Translations under genes and position numbers: made by a program | The notes under the pieces: generated by a model | Databases searched by the model: none | What the model was told of the DNA's origin: nothing | The model's input: only the letters and a program-made list of their open reading frames with translations | Part shown: in pieces, positions 46,934 to 55,569 of the stretch | Numbering within the stretch: the first letter of the stretch is position 1 | Layout of the letters: every line of letters starts with the position of its first letter | Assembly: GCA_026913215.1 (NCBI GenBank) | Contig: JAPTYK010000001.1 | Span: forward strand, 3,968,001 to 4,032,000 | DNA: 64,000 nucleotides | From: Streptomyces diastatochromogenes | Lineage (GTDB): Bacteria; Actinomycetota; Actinomycetes; Streptomycetales; Streptomycetaceae | Reading direction: 5' to 3'

Positions 46934-47716
46934 ATGCCACCTGCCAAGAAGCGCCCCCGCAGCTACGACTCCGCGAAGACGCGTGCCGCCGTCCTGGCCC
47001 AGTTCGGGCACGTGCGGGAGGCGGTGACCGCGCTGACGCCCGAGCAGCTGGCCGGGCCGACCCGGCTGGGGGAGTGGACCGTACGGGACCTGGCGGCGCA
47101 CCTGACGATGGTCCTCTCCTCCTGACCCGGAGGCTCGCCGAGCCCGAGCCGGAGAAGCGGGAACTCGCCCTGGCCGACTGGCCCCTGGCGACGGCGACGG
47201 CGGCGGGGAGCATCGACGAGGACACCCGGGCGATCGCCGCGGACGACCTGCCGGCGCTGTACGCGGAGGCCCTCGCGCGGTACGAGGAGGCGGTCGCGGC
47301 CGTCTCCGACGAGCGGCTCGTCCCCACCCGCTTCGGCGCGATGCGGCTCGGGGACTTCCTGGTGACCCGCGCCGTCGAACTCGTCGTCCACACCGACGAC
47401 CTGAACGCGGCGACCGGCGCGGACGTCCCGTACGACCGCCAGGCCCTCGCCGCCTGCACCCGCCTCCTCGCCGACGCCCTCGCGCAGAAGGCCCCGGCGG
47501 GCGGTCGAGGTGCGGATCCCGCCGTACGCCGTGGTGCAGTGCGTGGAGGGCCCCGGCACACCGGGGCACCCGCCCAACGTGGTGGAGACGGACCCGCTGA
47601 CCTGGCTCCGGCTCGCGACGGGCCGCACGGGCTGGGCCGAGGAGCTGGACGCGGCCCGCGTGAGCGCGAGCGGCGAGCGGGCGGACCTGGGGGACCTGCT
47701 GCCCCTGATGGGCTAA
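46934..47716 (+). CDS. Mycothiol-dependent maleylpyruvate isomerase family protein (frameshifts)
   Basis: Begins MPPAKKRPRSYDSAKTRAAV with LAQFGHVREAVTALTPEQL, TRLGEWTVRDLAAHLTMVL: the DinB-like four-helix domain with the metal-binding His. Later AVELVVHTDDLNAATG carries the second His/Asp site, and the C-terminal VEVRIPPYAVVQCVEG ... VVETDPLTWLRLATG is a small SCP2-like domain. The frame changes near 47122 and 47505. About 261 residues when repaired. The family uses mycothiol, the thiol of actinobacteria; the substrate here is unknown. Confidence 0.72.
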
Positions 47717-47755
47717 CGGCAGGAACCGTACGCCCGCCCGTTCCGTCCCACCGTC

Positions 47756-48571
47756 ATGCCGAAGCCCCGCGCACTCGCCGTCCTGGTCCCCCTCCTGCTG
47801 CTCACCACCGCCTGCGGTACGGAGGGAGCCGTCGGGTCCGGCGGCGCGGACACCGTCTCCCCGGACCTGCCGGTCGCGGGCACGTCCTGGAAGGTCGACG
47901 CGGTGACGGTCGACGGCGTCAGGTCCGTCGCGCCGGACGGTGCCCAGGTCGACTTCGGGAAGGACGGCCGGGCCGGTGGGAACGGCGGCTGCAACGGCTT
48001 CGGTGCCGCCGTCGCCGTGAAGGGGGACACCGTCACCGTCACGGTGCAGCAGTTCACCACGATGGCCTGCGGGGGCGACCGGGGCGATTTCGAGACGGAG
48101 TTCATGAAGGCCTTCTCCGGCCCGCTGAAGGGGACGATGAAGGGCGACGGCCTGCGGCTGGCCTCGGCCGACGGCCGCAACGAGCTGGAGCTGACCGCCG
48201 AGCCGCCCGTCCCCCTGACCGGCACCACCTGGAAGATCGACGGGCTGGTCTCGGGCGACACGGCCTCCTCCCTGCCCGCCGGCAGCGGGGACAAGGCGCG
48301 GTTCGTCCTCGGCGCCGACGGCCGGGCCACCGGCAATCTCGGCTGCAACAACTTCTCCGCGCACGTCCGCCTCGACGAGAAGGCCCGCACCCTCACCGTC
48401 GAGGGTCCGGCGGCGACCACCCGGATGATCTGCACGAGCCTGCAGATGAAGCTGGAGACGCGGCTGTACGAGCTCCTCGACGGCCCGCTGACGTATCGGC
48501 TGAACCACCGAACGCTGACGCTCTCCGACGCCTCCGGCGAGGGCCTCACGGCGACCGCGACCGCCCGCTGA
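47756..48571 (+). CDS. Lipoprotein with two META/HslJ domains
   Basis: 271 residues. Signal peptide MPKPRALAVLVPLLLLTTAC with a lipobox ending at Cys20. Two META domains: GTSWKVDAVTVDG ... GGNGGCNGFGAAVAV ... FTTMACGG, and GTTWKIDGLVSG ... ATGNLGCNNFSAHV ... TTRMICTSL, each with the paired Cys of this family. It should sit on the outer face of the membrane. HslJ-type proteins are linked to heat and novobiocin stress; the role here is unknown. Confidence 0.85.
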   Translation: MPKPRALAVLVPLLLLTTACGTEGAVGSGGADTVSPDLPVAGTSWKVDAVTVDGVRSVAPDGAQVDFGKDGRAGGNGGCNGFGAAVAVKGDTVTVTVQQFTTMACGGDRGDFETEFMKAFSGPLKGTMKGDGLRLASADGRNELELTAEPPVPLTGTTWKIDGLVSGDTASSLPAGSGDKARFVLGADGRATGNLGCNNFSAHVRLDEKARTLTVEGPAATTRMICTSLQMKLETRLYELLDGPLTYRLNHRTLTLSDASGEGLTATATAR

Positions 48572-48750
48572 GGGGGCGCCGACTGCGTCGTCCGTCACAT
48601 CGCGGGCCCGCCCCGGCCCTGGTACGAGCGTCCGCTCGCCGGGGTCCGGGGGCCGGGAGCCCTTACGGCGCCTGGTTCGTAGGCCTCTCCAAGCCGCAAT
48701 TGATCATTTGGTGTGATCGCACGAGTGCGGGCACTCCCGCTTTTCCTCAA

Positions 48751-48788
48751 TTCGGACCAGTGGTCGAGCCCGTCTACACTCGGAAACG
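48751..48788 (+). promoter_or_regulatory. Candidate leaderless promoter of purF
   Basis: TTCGGA (48751-48756), an 18-bp spacer and TACACT (48775-48780) put the transcription start at about the GTG 48788, and no ribosome-binding site lies before that GTG. Confidence 0.4.
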
Positions 48789-50314
48789 TGCCACGCGGAG
48801 ACGGTCGACTCAATCACGATCTGCTCCCCGGTGAGAAAGGCCCCCAGGACGCTTGTGGCGTCTTCGGTGTCTGGGCTCCGGGTGAAGAGGTCGCAAAGCT
48901 CACGTACTTCGGGCTCTACGCCCTCCAGCATCGGGGTCAGGAATCCGCGGGAATCGCGGTAAGCAATGGCTCCCAGATCCTCGTCTTCAAGGACATGGGA
49001 CTCGTCTCCCAGGTCTTCGACGAGACTTCTCTCGGTTCCCTCCAGGGTCATATCGCGGTCGGTCACGCCCGCTACTCGACCACCGGGGCCTCCGTGTGGG
49101 AGAACGCGCAGCCGACGTTCCGGGCGACAGCCCACGGCTCGATCGCGCTCGGCCACAACGGCAACCTGGTGAACACGGCGCAGCTCGCCGAGATGGTCGC
49201 CGAGCTGCCCAAGCGGGAAGGCCGCGCGACCCAGGTCGCCGCCACCAACGACACCGACCTGGTCACCGCGCTCCTCGCGGGCCAGGCGGACGAGGACGGC
49301 ACGCCGCTCACCATCGAGCAGGCGGCCGCGAAGGTCCTCCCCGAGGTCCGGGGCGCCTTCTCCCTCGTCTTCATGGACGAGCACACGCTCTACGCGGCCC
49401 GTGACCCGCAGGGCATCCGCCCGCTGGTCCTCGGCCGTCTGGAGCGCGGCTGGGTGGTCGCGTCCGAGTCCGCCGCCCTCGACATCTGCGGCGCCAGCTT
49501 CGTCCGCGAGGTCGAGCCGGGCGAGCTGATCGCGATCGACGAGAACGGCATCCGCACCTCGCGATTCGCGGAAGCGAAGCCCAAGGGCTGTGTCTTCGAG
49601 TACGTGTACCTGGCCCGCCCGGACACCGACATCGCCGGCCGGAACGTGTACCTCTCCCGTGTGGAGATGGGCCGCCGCCTCGCGAAGGAGGCGCCGGTCG
49701 AGGCCGACCTGGTGATAGCGACGCCGGAGTCCGGCACCCCGGCCGCCATCGGCTACGCCGAGGCCTCGGGCATCCCCTTCGGCGCCGGCCTGGTGAAGAA
49801 CGCCTACGTCGGGCGCACCTTCATCCAGCCCTCCCAGACCATCCGCCAGCTGGGCATCCGGCTGAAGCTGAACCCCCTCAAGGAAGTCATCAAGGGGAAG
49901 AAGCTCGTGGTCGTCGACGACTCGATCGTCCGCGGCAACACCCAGCGCGCGCTGGTCCGGATGCTCCGCGAGGCCGGTGCGGCCGAGGTCCACATCCGGA
50001 TCTCCTCGCCGCCGGTCAAGTGGCCCTGCTTCTTCGGCATCGACTTCGCGACCCGCGCGGAGCTGATCGCCAACGGGATGTCGGTCGACGAGATCGGCAA
50101 GTCGCTGGGCGCGGACTCGCTCTCGTACATCTCCCTGGAGGGGATGATCGAGGCGACCACGATCCAGAAGCCGAACCTCTGCCGTGCCTGCTTCGACGGC
50201 GAGTACCCGATGGAGCTCCCGGACCCCGAGCTGCTCGGCAAGCAGCTCCTGGAGACCGAGCTGGCCGCCGGTCCGGCCGCCACCGCGGCCGCCGACGCCC
50301 TCCGTCGCCCGTAA
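48788..50314 (+). CDS. purF: Amidophosphoribosyltransferase
   Basis: 508 residues. After a 22-residue propeptide comes the catalytic Cys23 in DACGVFGVWAPGEEV, then LQHRGQESAGIAV, GHARYSTTG and GHNGNLVNTAQL of the Ntn-type glutaminase. The phosphoribosyltransferase part has VVVDDSIVRGNTQRALV (PRPP loop). Cys residues in SSPPVKWPCFFGID and KPNLCRACFDGEYP suggest the Fe-S cluster of Bacillus-type PurF. It catalyses the first committed step of purine synthesis. purM follows 44 bp later. Confidence 0.96.
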   Translation: MPRGDGRLNHDLLPGEKGPQDACGVFGVWAPGEEVAKLTYFGLYALQHRGQESAGIAVSNGSQILVFKDMGLVSQVFDETSLGSLQGHIAVGHARYSTTGASVWENAQPTFRATAHGSIALGHNGNLVNTAQLAEMVAELPKREGRATQVAATNDTDLVTALLAGQADEDGTPLTIEQAAAKVLPEVRGAFSLVFMDEHTLYAARDPQGIRPLVLGRLERGWVVASESAALDICGASFVREVEPGELIAIDENGIRTSRFAEAKPKGCVFEYVYLARPDTDIAGRNVYLSRVEMGRRLAKEAPVEADLVIATPESGTPAAIGYAEASGIPFGAGLVKNAYVGRTFIQPSQTIRQLGIRLKLNPLKEVIKGKKLVVVDDSIVRGNTQRALVRMLREAGAAEVHIRISSPPVKWPCFFGIDFATRAELIANGMSVDEIGKSLGADSLSYISLEGMIEATTIQKPNLCRACFDGEYPMELPDPELLGKQLLETELAAGPAATAAADALRRP

Positions 50315-50358
50315 GACCCCGCTGCACACCCGCAGTACGACACGAAAGCTCTGAACCC

Positions 50359-51426
50359 ATGTCTCAGACCACCGGTGCCAGCTACGCGTCCGCGGGCGTC
50401 GACATCGAAGCGGGCGACCGCGCCGTCGAGCTCATGAAGGAGTGGGTGAAGAAGACGCAGCGCCCCGAGGTCCTCGGTGGCCTCGGCGGCTTCGCCGGCC
50501 TCTTCGACGCCTCCGCCCTCAAGCGCTACGAGCGTCCGCTGCTCGCCTCGGCGACCGACGGCGTCGGCACGAAGGTCGACATCGCCCGCCAGATGGGCGT
50601 GTACGACACGATCGGCCACGACCTGGTCGCGATGGTCATGGACGACATCGTCGTCTGCGGCGCCGAGCCGCTCTTCATGACCGACTACATCTGCGTCGGC
50701 AAGGTCCACCCCGAGCGGGTCGCCGCCATCGTCAAGGGCATCGCCGAGGGCTGTGTCCTCGCGGGCTGCGCTCTGGTCGGCGGCGAGACGGCGGAGCACC
50801 CGGGCCTCCTCGGCGCGGACGACTTCGACGTCGCCGGCGCGGGCACGGGTGTCGTGGAGTACGACCGGCTGCTCGGCGCGGACCGGATCCGTACGGGTGA
50901 CGCGGTCATCGCGATGGCCTCGTCGGGTCTTCACTCCAACGGGTACTCGCTCGTCCGGCACGTGGTCTTCGACCGCGCCGGCATGACCCTCGACCAGCGG
51001 GTCGAGGAGCTCGGCCGGACGCTGGGCGAGGAGCTCCTGGAGCCCACGAAGATCTACTCCCTGGACTGCCTGGCCCTCACCCGGACCACGGACGTCCACG
51101 CCTTCAGCCACATCACGGGCGGCGGTCTGGCCGCCAACCTGGCGCGGGTGATCCCGGACGGCCTGCACGCCACCGTGGACCGCTCCACGTGGGCGCCGGG
51201 CGCGATCTTCGACCTGGTCGGCAAGGCCGGTCAGGTGGAGCGCCTGGAGCTGGAGAAGACCCTGAACATGGGCGTCGGCATGATGGCCGTCGTGCCGGCC
51301 GAGTCCGTGGACGTGGCCCTGGCGACGCTGGCGGACCGCGGGGTCGAGTCCTGGGTCGCGGGCGAGATCACCGAGCGCGGGGCGCACACGACCGGCGCCG
51401 AGCTGGTCGGCGACTACGCGAAGTAG
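50359..51426 (+). CDS. purM: Phosphoribosylformylglycinamidine cyclo-ligase
   Basis: 355 residues: YASAGVDIEAGDRAVELMKE, LLASATDGVGTKVDIARQMG, DDIVVCGAEPLFMTDYI, GCALVGGETAEHPG, AMASSGLHSNGYSLVR and HITGGGLAANLARV. It closes FGAM to AIR using ATP. It forms an operon with purF and is ended by a hairpin. Confidence 0.96.
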   Translation: MSQTTGASYASAGVDIEAGDRAVELMKEWVKKTQRPEVLGGLGGFAGLFDASALKRYERPLLASATDGVGTKVDIARQMGVYDTIGHDLVAMVMDDIVVCGAEPLFMTDYICVGKVHPERVAAIVKGIAEGCVLAGCALVGGETAEHPGLLGADDFDVAGAGTGVVEYDRLLGADRIRTGDAVIAMASSGLHSNGYSLVRHVVFDRAGMTLDQRVEELGRTLGEELLEPTKIYSLDCLALTRTTDVHAFSHITGGGLAANLARVIPDGLHATVDRSTWAPGAIFDLVGKAGQVERLELEKTLNMGVGMMAVVPAESVDVALATLADRGVESWVAGEITERGAHTTGAELVGDYAK

Positions 51427-51444
51427 TAGCCGGCTGTACGATGC

Positions 51445-51468
51445 GGGGCGCTCCTCAGGGGGCGCCCC
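51445..51468 (+). terminator. Terminator of purFM
   Basis: Arms GGGGCGC and GCGCCCC with a ten-base loop, followed by GTTTCG, 18 bp after the purM stop. Confidence 0.7.
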
Positions 51469-51527
51469 GTTTCGCGTGTCCGCGTCCCGTCCCGCCCCGT
51501 CCAGGGGGGGAGCGTGCGGACAGCACA

Positions 51528-51560
51528 GAAACCCGGACGGGTGATCCCTGTCCGGGTTTC
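51528..51560 (-). terminator. Terminator of the DUF3073 gene
   Basis: Arms GAAACCCGGAC and GTCCGGGTTTC around an 11-base loop, 19 bp past the end of the convergent minus-strand gene. It may work in both directions. Confidence 0.75.
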
Positions 51561-51579
51561 GGTGCTGCGATTCAGAAGG

Positions 51580-51834
51580 TCAAGCTCGACGCGGGGACGC
51601 GGAAGGACCGGACTCGTCGTCCTCGTCCTCGTCGTCCGTGTTGTAGAGATCCGCGTACTGGGCGTACGGGTCGTCTTCCTCGTCGTCGTCCTCGAACGGC
51701 TCGCCATTCGGCGGCTGCTGCGAAGTCGAAGCGCCCAGCTCATTGGCCAGACGCGTCAGGTCTGTCCCGCCGCTGCTGTACTTCAGCTGGCGGGCGACCT
51801 TGGTCTGCTTGGCCTTTGCCCGGCCGCGCCCCAT
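51580..51834 (-). CDS. DUF3073 family protein
   Basis: 84 residues: MGRGRAKAKQTKVARQLKYS, then GGTDLTRLANELGAS and a very acidic tail (EPFEDDDEEDDPYAQYADLY, DDEDEDDES). Basic head and acidic tail are typical of this actinobacterial family, which lies next to purM in Streptomyces. No function is known. Confidence 0.85.
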   Translation of the reverse strand: MGRGRAKAKQTKVARQLKYSSGGTDLTRLANELGASTSQQPPNGEPFEDDDEEDDPYAQYADLYNTDDEDEDDESGPSASPRRA

Positions 51835-52125
51835 GGCTCGACCCCCTCGGTGACGGGGCTCGTCGGCCCCAGAGTCTTGACACGCGTTCATGATTCGGAA
51901 CGGACTCTCGGTAGAGAGACCGGTCCGTAGGGCTTCAACGGTACCTGTTTCCGTGGGTCTACGGTACGCCGCGCGCATCACATACCCCGGTACAGAACCT
52001 TCGAGGTGCCCTTTCCTCGCTGGTCAATCGCGATTTTAACCTCTTCTTGAGGGCCGACCCGCCGAGGGGCGTGAGCGAAGTCTCCCCGGCGGGCGGGCCG
52101 GCCCGCGTACGGCCCGGCGCGCTGA

Positions 52126-53217
52126 TCAGGCGCGACGGGCGTCCGCCATGCGCTGTTCGGCGATCCGGTCGGCCGCCGCGGCCGGCGGAATGCCGTCGGC
52201 CTTCGCACGTGCGAAGATCTCCAGGGTGGTGTCGAAGATCTTCGTCGCCTTGGCCTTGCAGCGGTCGAAGTCGAAGCCGTGCAGCTCGTCGGCGACCTGG
52301 ATCACGCCGCCGGCGTTGACCACGTAGTCGGGCGCGTAGAGGATCCCGCGCGCCTCCAGGTCCTTCTCGATGCCCGCGTGGGCGAGCTGGTTGTTCGCGG
52401 CGCCGCAGACGATGCCCGCGGTCAGGAACGGCACGGTCTCCTCGTTCAGGGCACCGCCCAGCGCGCAGGGGGCGTAGACGTCGAGGCCCTCGACGCGGAT
52501 CAGCGCGTTCGTGTCGGCGACGACGGCGACCTGCGGGTGCTTGTCGGTGATCCGGCGCACCGACTCCTCGCGCACATCGGTGATCACGACCTCGGCGCCG
52601 TCCTCCAGGAGGTGCTCGACGAGGTAGTGGCCGACCTTGCCGACGCCGGCGACGCCGACCTTGCGGCCGCGCAGGGTGGGGTCGCCCCAGAGGGTCTGCG
52701 CGGCGGCGCGCATGCCCTGGAAGACGCCGAAGGCGGTGAGGACGGAGGAGTCGCCGGCGCCGCCGTTCTCGGGGGAGCGGCCGGTGGTCCACCGGTTGGT
52801 GCGGGCGATGACGTCCATGTCGGCGACGTAGGTGCCGACGTCGCAGGCCGTGACGTACCGGCCGCCGAGGGAGGCCACGAAGCGGCCGTAGGCGAGGAGG
52901 AGCTCCTCGGTCTTGATCTGCTCGGGGTCGCCGATGATGACGGCCTTGCCGCCGCCCAGGTCGAGTCCGGCCATGGCGTTCTTGTACGACATGCCGCGCG
53001 ACAGGTTGAGCGCGTCGGCGATCGCCTCGGCCTCGCTGGCGTAGGGGTAGAAGCGGGTGCCGCCGAGGGCGGGGCCCAGGGCGGTGTTGTGGAGGGCGAT
53101 GACGGCCTTGAGGCCGGTGGCGCGGTCCTGGCAGAGCACGACTTGCTCGTGGCCACCCCGTTCCGAGTGGAACAGGGTGCTCAGTACGTCAGCAGGAACG
53201 CCGGTCACATCGGTCAC
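52126..53217 (-). CDS. vdh: Valine dehydrogenase
   Basis: 363 residues of the Glu/Leu/Phe/Val dehydrogenase family: [55 protein letters not shown] with the catalytic Lys, and the NAD fold [17 protein letters not shown]. The sequence [19 protein letters not shown] and onward follows the Streptomyces Vdh closely, and its place before bldC also fits. GTG 53217 starts [16 protein letters not shown]. It deaminates branched-chain amino acids oxidatively, feeding acyl-CoA starters to antibiotic and fatty acid synthesis. Confidence 0.93.
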   Translation of the reverse strand: MTDVTGVPADVLSTLFHSERGGHEQVVLCQDRATGLKAVIALHNTALGPALGGTRFYPYASEAEAIADALNLSRGMSYKNAMAGLDLGGGKAVIIGDPEQIKTEELLLAYGRFVASLGGRYVTACDVGTYVADMDVIARTNRWTTGRSPENGGAGDSSVLTAFGVFQGMRAAAQTLWGDPTLRGRKVGVAGVGKVGHYLVEHLLEDGAEVVITDVREESVRRITDKHPQVAVVADTNALIRVEGLDVYAPCALGGALNEETVPFLTAGIVCGAANNQLAHAGIEKDLEARGILYAPDYVVNAGGVIQVADELHGFDFDRCKAKATKIFDTTLEIFARAKADGIPPAAAADRIAEQRMADARRA

Positions 53218-53370
53218 GGTGGTGACTCCCAAGTACGAAGCGGCGGTTGCGGCCCTCCCTGTGGGTGGGGAGGACCAGGTCGGCACGAGGGTAAGTCCTA
53301 CCTGGGCGTAGATCGGCCGCAGTGCTCAGGATCACCCCTCGCGGAGTACCTCCGTGGAAGGATTTGCGAC

Positions 53371-54219
53371 ATGTCGGTCGCCCCACGGTCCCCGTTCCCT
53401 ACGCGTCCTATCTGCGGGTGTACGAGCCGCTGGCCGCGTTCCCCGAGCCGGAGAGGTCCCATTGGGACCGGTACGCCCGCCGGCCGAGCGTCCCGGGGGC
53501 GCAGGAGGAGCTGCGGCGTTCGCTCGCGGACCTGCTGCCGACGCCCCCGGTGCCGGTGCCGGTCCACGAGAGCGGTGAGGCGTTCGTGGCGCGGCTGGAC
53601 GGGGTGGTGGTGGTCTGCCCGTGGCGGACCCGGCTGCGCGGCTGGCTGGCCCTGGAGGAGCTGGCGGCCGGTCCGTATCCGGCGCCGGTGCTCGACGCGA
53701 TGCTGCCGCCCGTGGTGCGCCTCCAGGTGGCGAGGGACTACGAGCGGTGGCTGAGCCGGAATCCGGACGCGCGTCCGTGGATCCGTACCGGGCTGTGGCA
53801 CGTGCCGTTGCGCTGGTTCGCGCTCTTCGGCGACGAGGAGCGGGAGTACGAGCCGGGGACCGGGCGGCGGGCGGGCGCCGGTGCTGCGGTACCGGACGAC
53901 GATGGCGCAGGCGCGGCGGCGGCTGGCGCGGGCGCTGCGGGCGCTGCGGGAGGCCGTCGACGACGGTCCGATGACGGAGGGTCTGATCGAGGTGGGGCGC
54001 TGGCTGGAGGAGTTCCATCCGCGGGCGTTGGTGGAGCTGGACTTCGGGGGTCTGGTGCACGCGGTGTCGGACGGGTGGCTGGCGGAGGAGCGGTCGGCGG
54101 CGCAACTGGCGGAGGGGATCGCGGCGCTGCGGGACGGGGACGGGGAGGCGGCGAGCGAGGCGTACGGGCGGCTGGCGGAGCGCTGGCGGGCCGTCAGGGA
54201 CCTGCGTCTCGCGAATTGA
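53371..54219 (+). CDS. Conserved hypothetical protein upstream of bldC (two frameshifts)
   Basis: ATG 53371 gives MSVAP..., and with one C restored in a CCCC run continues TVPVPYASYLRVYEPLAAFPEPERSHW, GEAFVARLDGVVVVCPWRTRLR, RDYERWLSRNPDARPW and TGLWHVPLRWFALFGDEERE. After a second shift near 53880 it ends VLRYRTTMAQARRRLARAL ... AEEFHP-like LEEFHPRALVELDFGGLV and RLAERWRAVRDLRLAN. About 283 residues. The order vdh - this gene - bldC is conserved in Streptomyces. No known domain. Confidence 0.7.
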
Positions 54220-54779
54220 CATCAGTCGGACAGATTCGTCAGGTCGGTATCGACAAGACATGTCCGACCGGTGTAAATGATCTTCAGGTGTTGGCTGGAT
54301 CCGGTTGGCCGGGTCTTTCGCACCGGTCTGGTGGGGGCCGTTGGTCCCGATCCGGGCCTTTGGCTCAAGCGTGACGGACAGCACGTAACGCACCCTTGCG
54401 CCCATCACCCACCCTCGTGCCAAAATAGGACAAGGAGTCCGGGGAGGGTTCCTTCCGCCCAAGTTCGGGCGGAACGCTCAGCATTGCACTCTATGGGGGG
54501 TCTGAGGACTCCTGATCGCTCTGTGACTGATCGTCACAGTGGCGTGACTGTCCGTTATGGCATGGTCAGTCGACTTCCGCCGCTGATGAACACCTGCGAG
54601 GGCAATTCCATCGGTTTGGCCGACGCGGCTGGACGGATGGTGTAGTTGTAGTGCCGAGGACAAGCCGTTCGTCCTATAACCGACTCGACCCGCTTCTGCC
54701 ATTTCGGGCATGGCGGGTCAAGGTGCAGAATTTAGAGGAAAGAACCGAGATTGGTTCGGTTCTCCCGAGGAGGCCGCTC
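54220..54779. promoter_or_regulatory. Upstream region of bldC
   Basis: 560 bp without a gene, clearly richer in A+T than its flanks. It holds GTCGGACA (54225-54232) and its complement TGTCCGAC (54261-54268), and a perfect palindrome CTGTGAC-TGATC-GTCACAG at 54521-54539. Several TTG/TAT-type promoter elements are possible. GAGGAGG just before ATG 54780 is the bldC ribosome-binding site. Confidence 0.5.
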
Positions 54780-54986
54780 ATGACCGCTCGCACCCCTGAT
54801 GCCGAGCCGCTGCTGACCCCTGCCGAGGTTGCCACGATGTTCCGCGTGGACCCGAAGACGGTGACCCGTTGGGCCAAGGCCGGCAAGCTCACGTCCATCC
54901 GCACCCTGGGTGGGCACCGCCGGTACCGCGAGGCCGAGGTTCGCGCCCTGCTGGCGGGCATTCCGCAGCAGCGCAGCGAGGCCTGA
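54780..54986 (+). CDS. bldC: Developmental regulator BldC
   Basis: 68 residues: MTARTPDAEPLLTPAEVATM, FRVDPKTVTRWAKAGKLTSI, RTLGGHRRYREAEVRALLAG. It is a stand-alone MerR-type winged helix. BldC binds direct repeats cooperatively and delays sporulation by holding back sporulation genes. The sequence agrees with the known Streptomyces protein as I recall it. A strong terminator follows at 55111. Confidence 0.98.
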   Translation: MTARTPDAEPLLTPAEVATMFRVDPKTVTRWAKAGKLTSIRTLGGHRRYREAEVRALLAGIPQQRSEA

Positions 54987-55110
54987 GGTCGCGCAGAACC
55001 CCGCAGGACCAAGCAACACCCCGTAACACCGGGCCCGTCCGGATCCCCCAATCCGGTCGCCCACCCCTAGTACTGCCGACGGGCACCTGCCCCAACAGGT
55101 CTCCGTCAAC

Positions 55111-55149
55111 GATCGCGCTGGACTCCGCCGGGTCCAGCGCGATCTTTTT
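55111..55149 (+). terminator. Terminator downstream of bldC
   Basis: Perfect 13-bp arms GATCGCGCTGGAC and GTCCAGCGCGATC with a TCCGCCGG-type loop, followed by TTTTT. The rest of the 435-bp gap between bldC and tRNA-Asp shows no gene. Confidence 0.88.
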
Positions 55150-55382
55150 GTGCCCCGCGCCACACTCCGCTCCCCGCACCCTCCAGGGTGGTGCAATTGC
55201 ACATATTAAATCGGGGCGGTGTAGGGAGGGTGTAAGTGCAGTGATTTCTGAAGCGGTTTCAGTGACTCCCGTCACACCGGAGAAGTCTTGTCAGAGAACA
55301 GCCTGCCACCTCCGGGATCGCCCTCGACCCGCCGTTGGTCACGGACCGGCGGGACTTTCGTCCCCAGGGCGCGGGAACACGA

Positions 55383-55412
55383 AGAAGGCCCGCACCTTTC
55401 GATGCGGGCCTT
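55383..55412 (-). terminator. Terminator after tRNA-Asp
   Basis: Arms AAGGCCCGCA and TGCGGGCCTT with a CCTTTCGA-type loop. It lies just beyond the 3' end of the minus-strand tRNA-Asp. Confidence 0.75.
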
Positions 55413-55421
55413 CACTTCGAG

Positions 55422-55495
55422 CGACTCTGACGGGACTTGAACCCGCGACCTCCACCTTGACAGGGTGGCGAGCTAACCAACTGCTCCACAGAGCC
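55422..55495 (-). tRNA. tRNA-Asp(GUC)
   Basis: 74 nt: acceptor GGCTCTG/CAGAGTC, anticodon loop CTGTCAA (GUC), T-arm GCGGG-TTCAAGT-CCCGT, discriminator G and no encoded CCA. A copy that appears identical is at 61905-61978. Confidence 0.93.
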
Positions 55496-55569
55496 TCGCT
55501 CGCAGCCCCTCGTGAGCGGCTGCGAGACAGACTCTACAGCAGGTCAGGGGGTGCGGTCGAACTCGCCCT

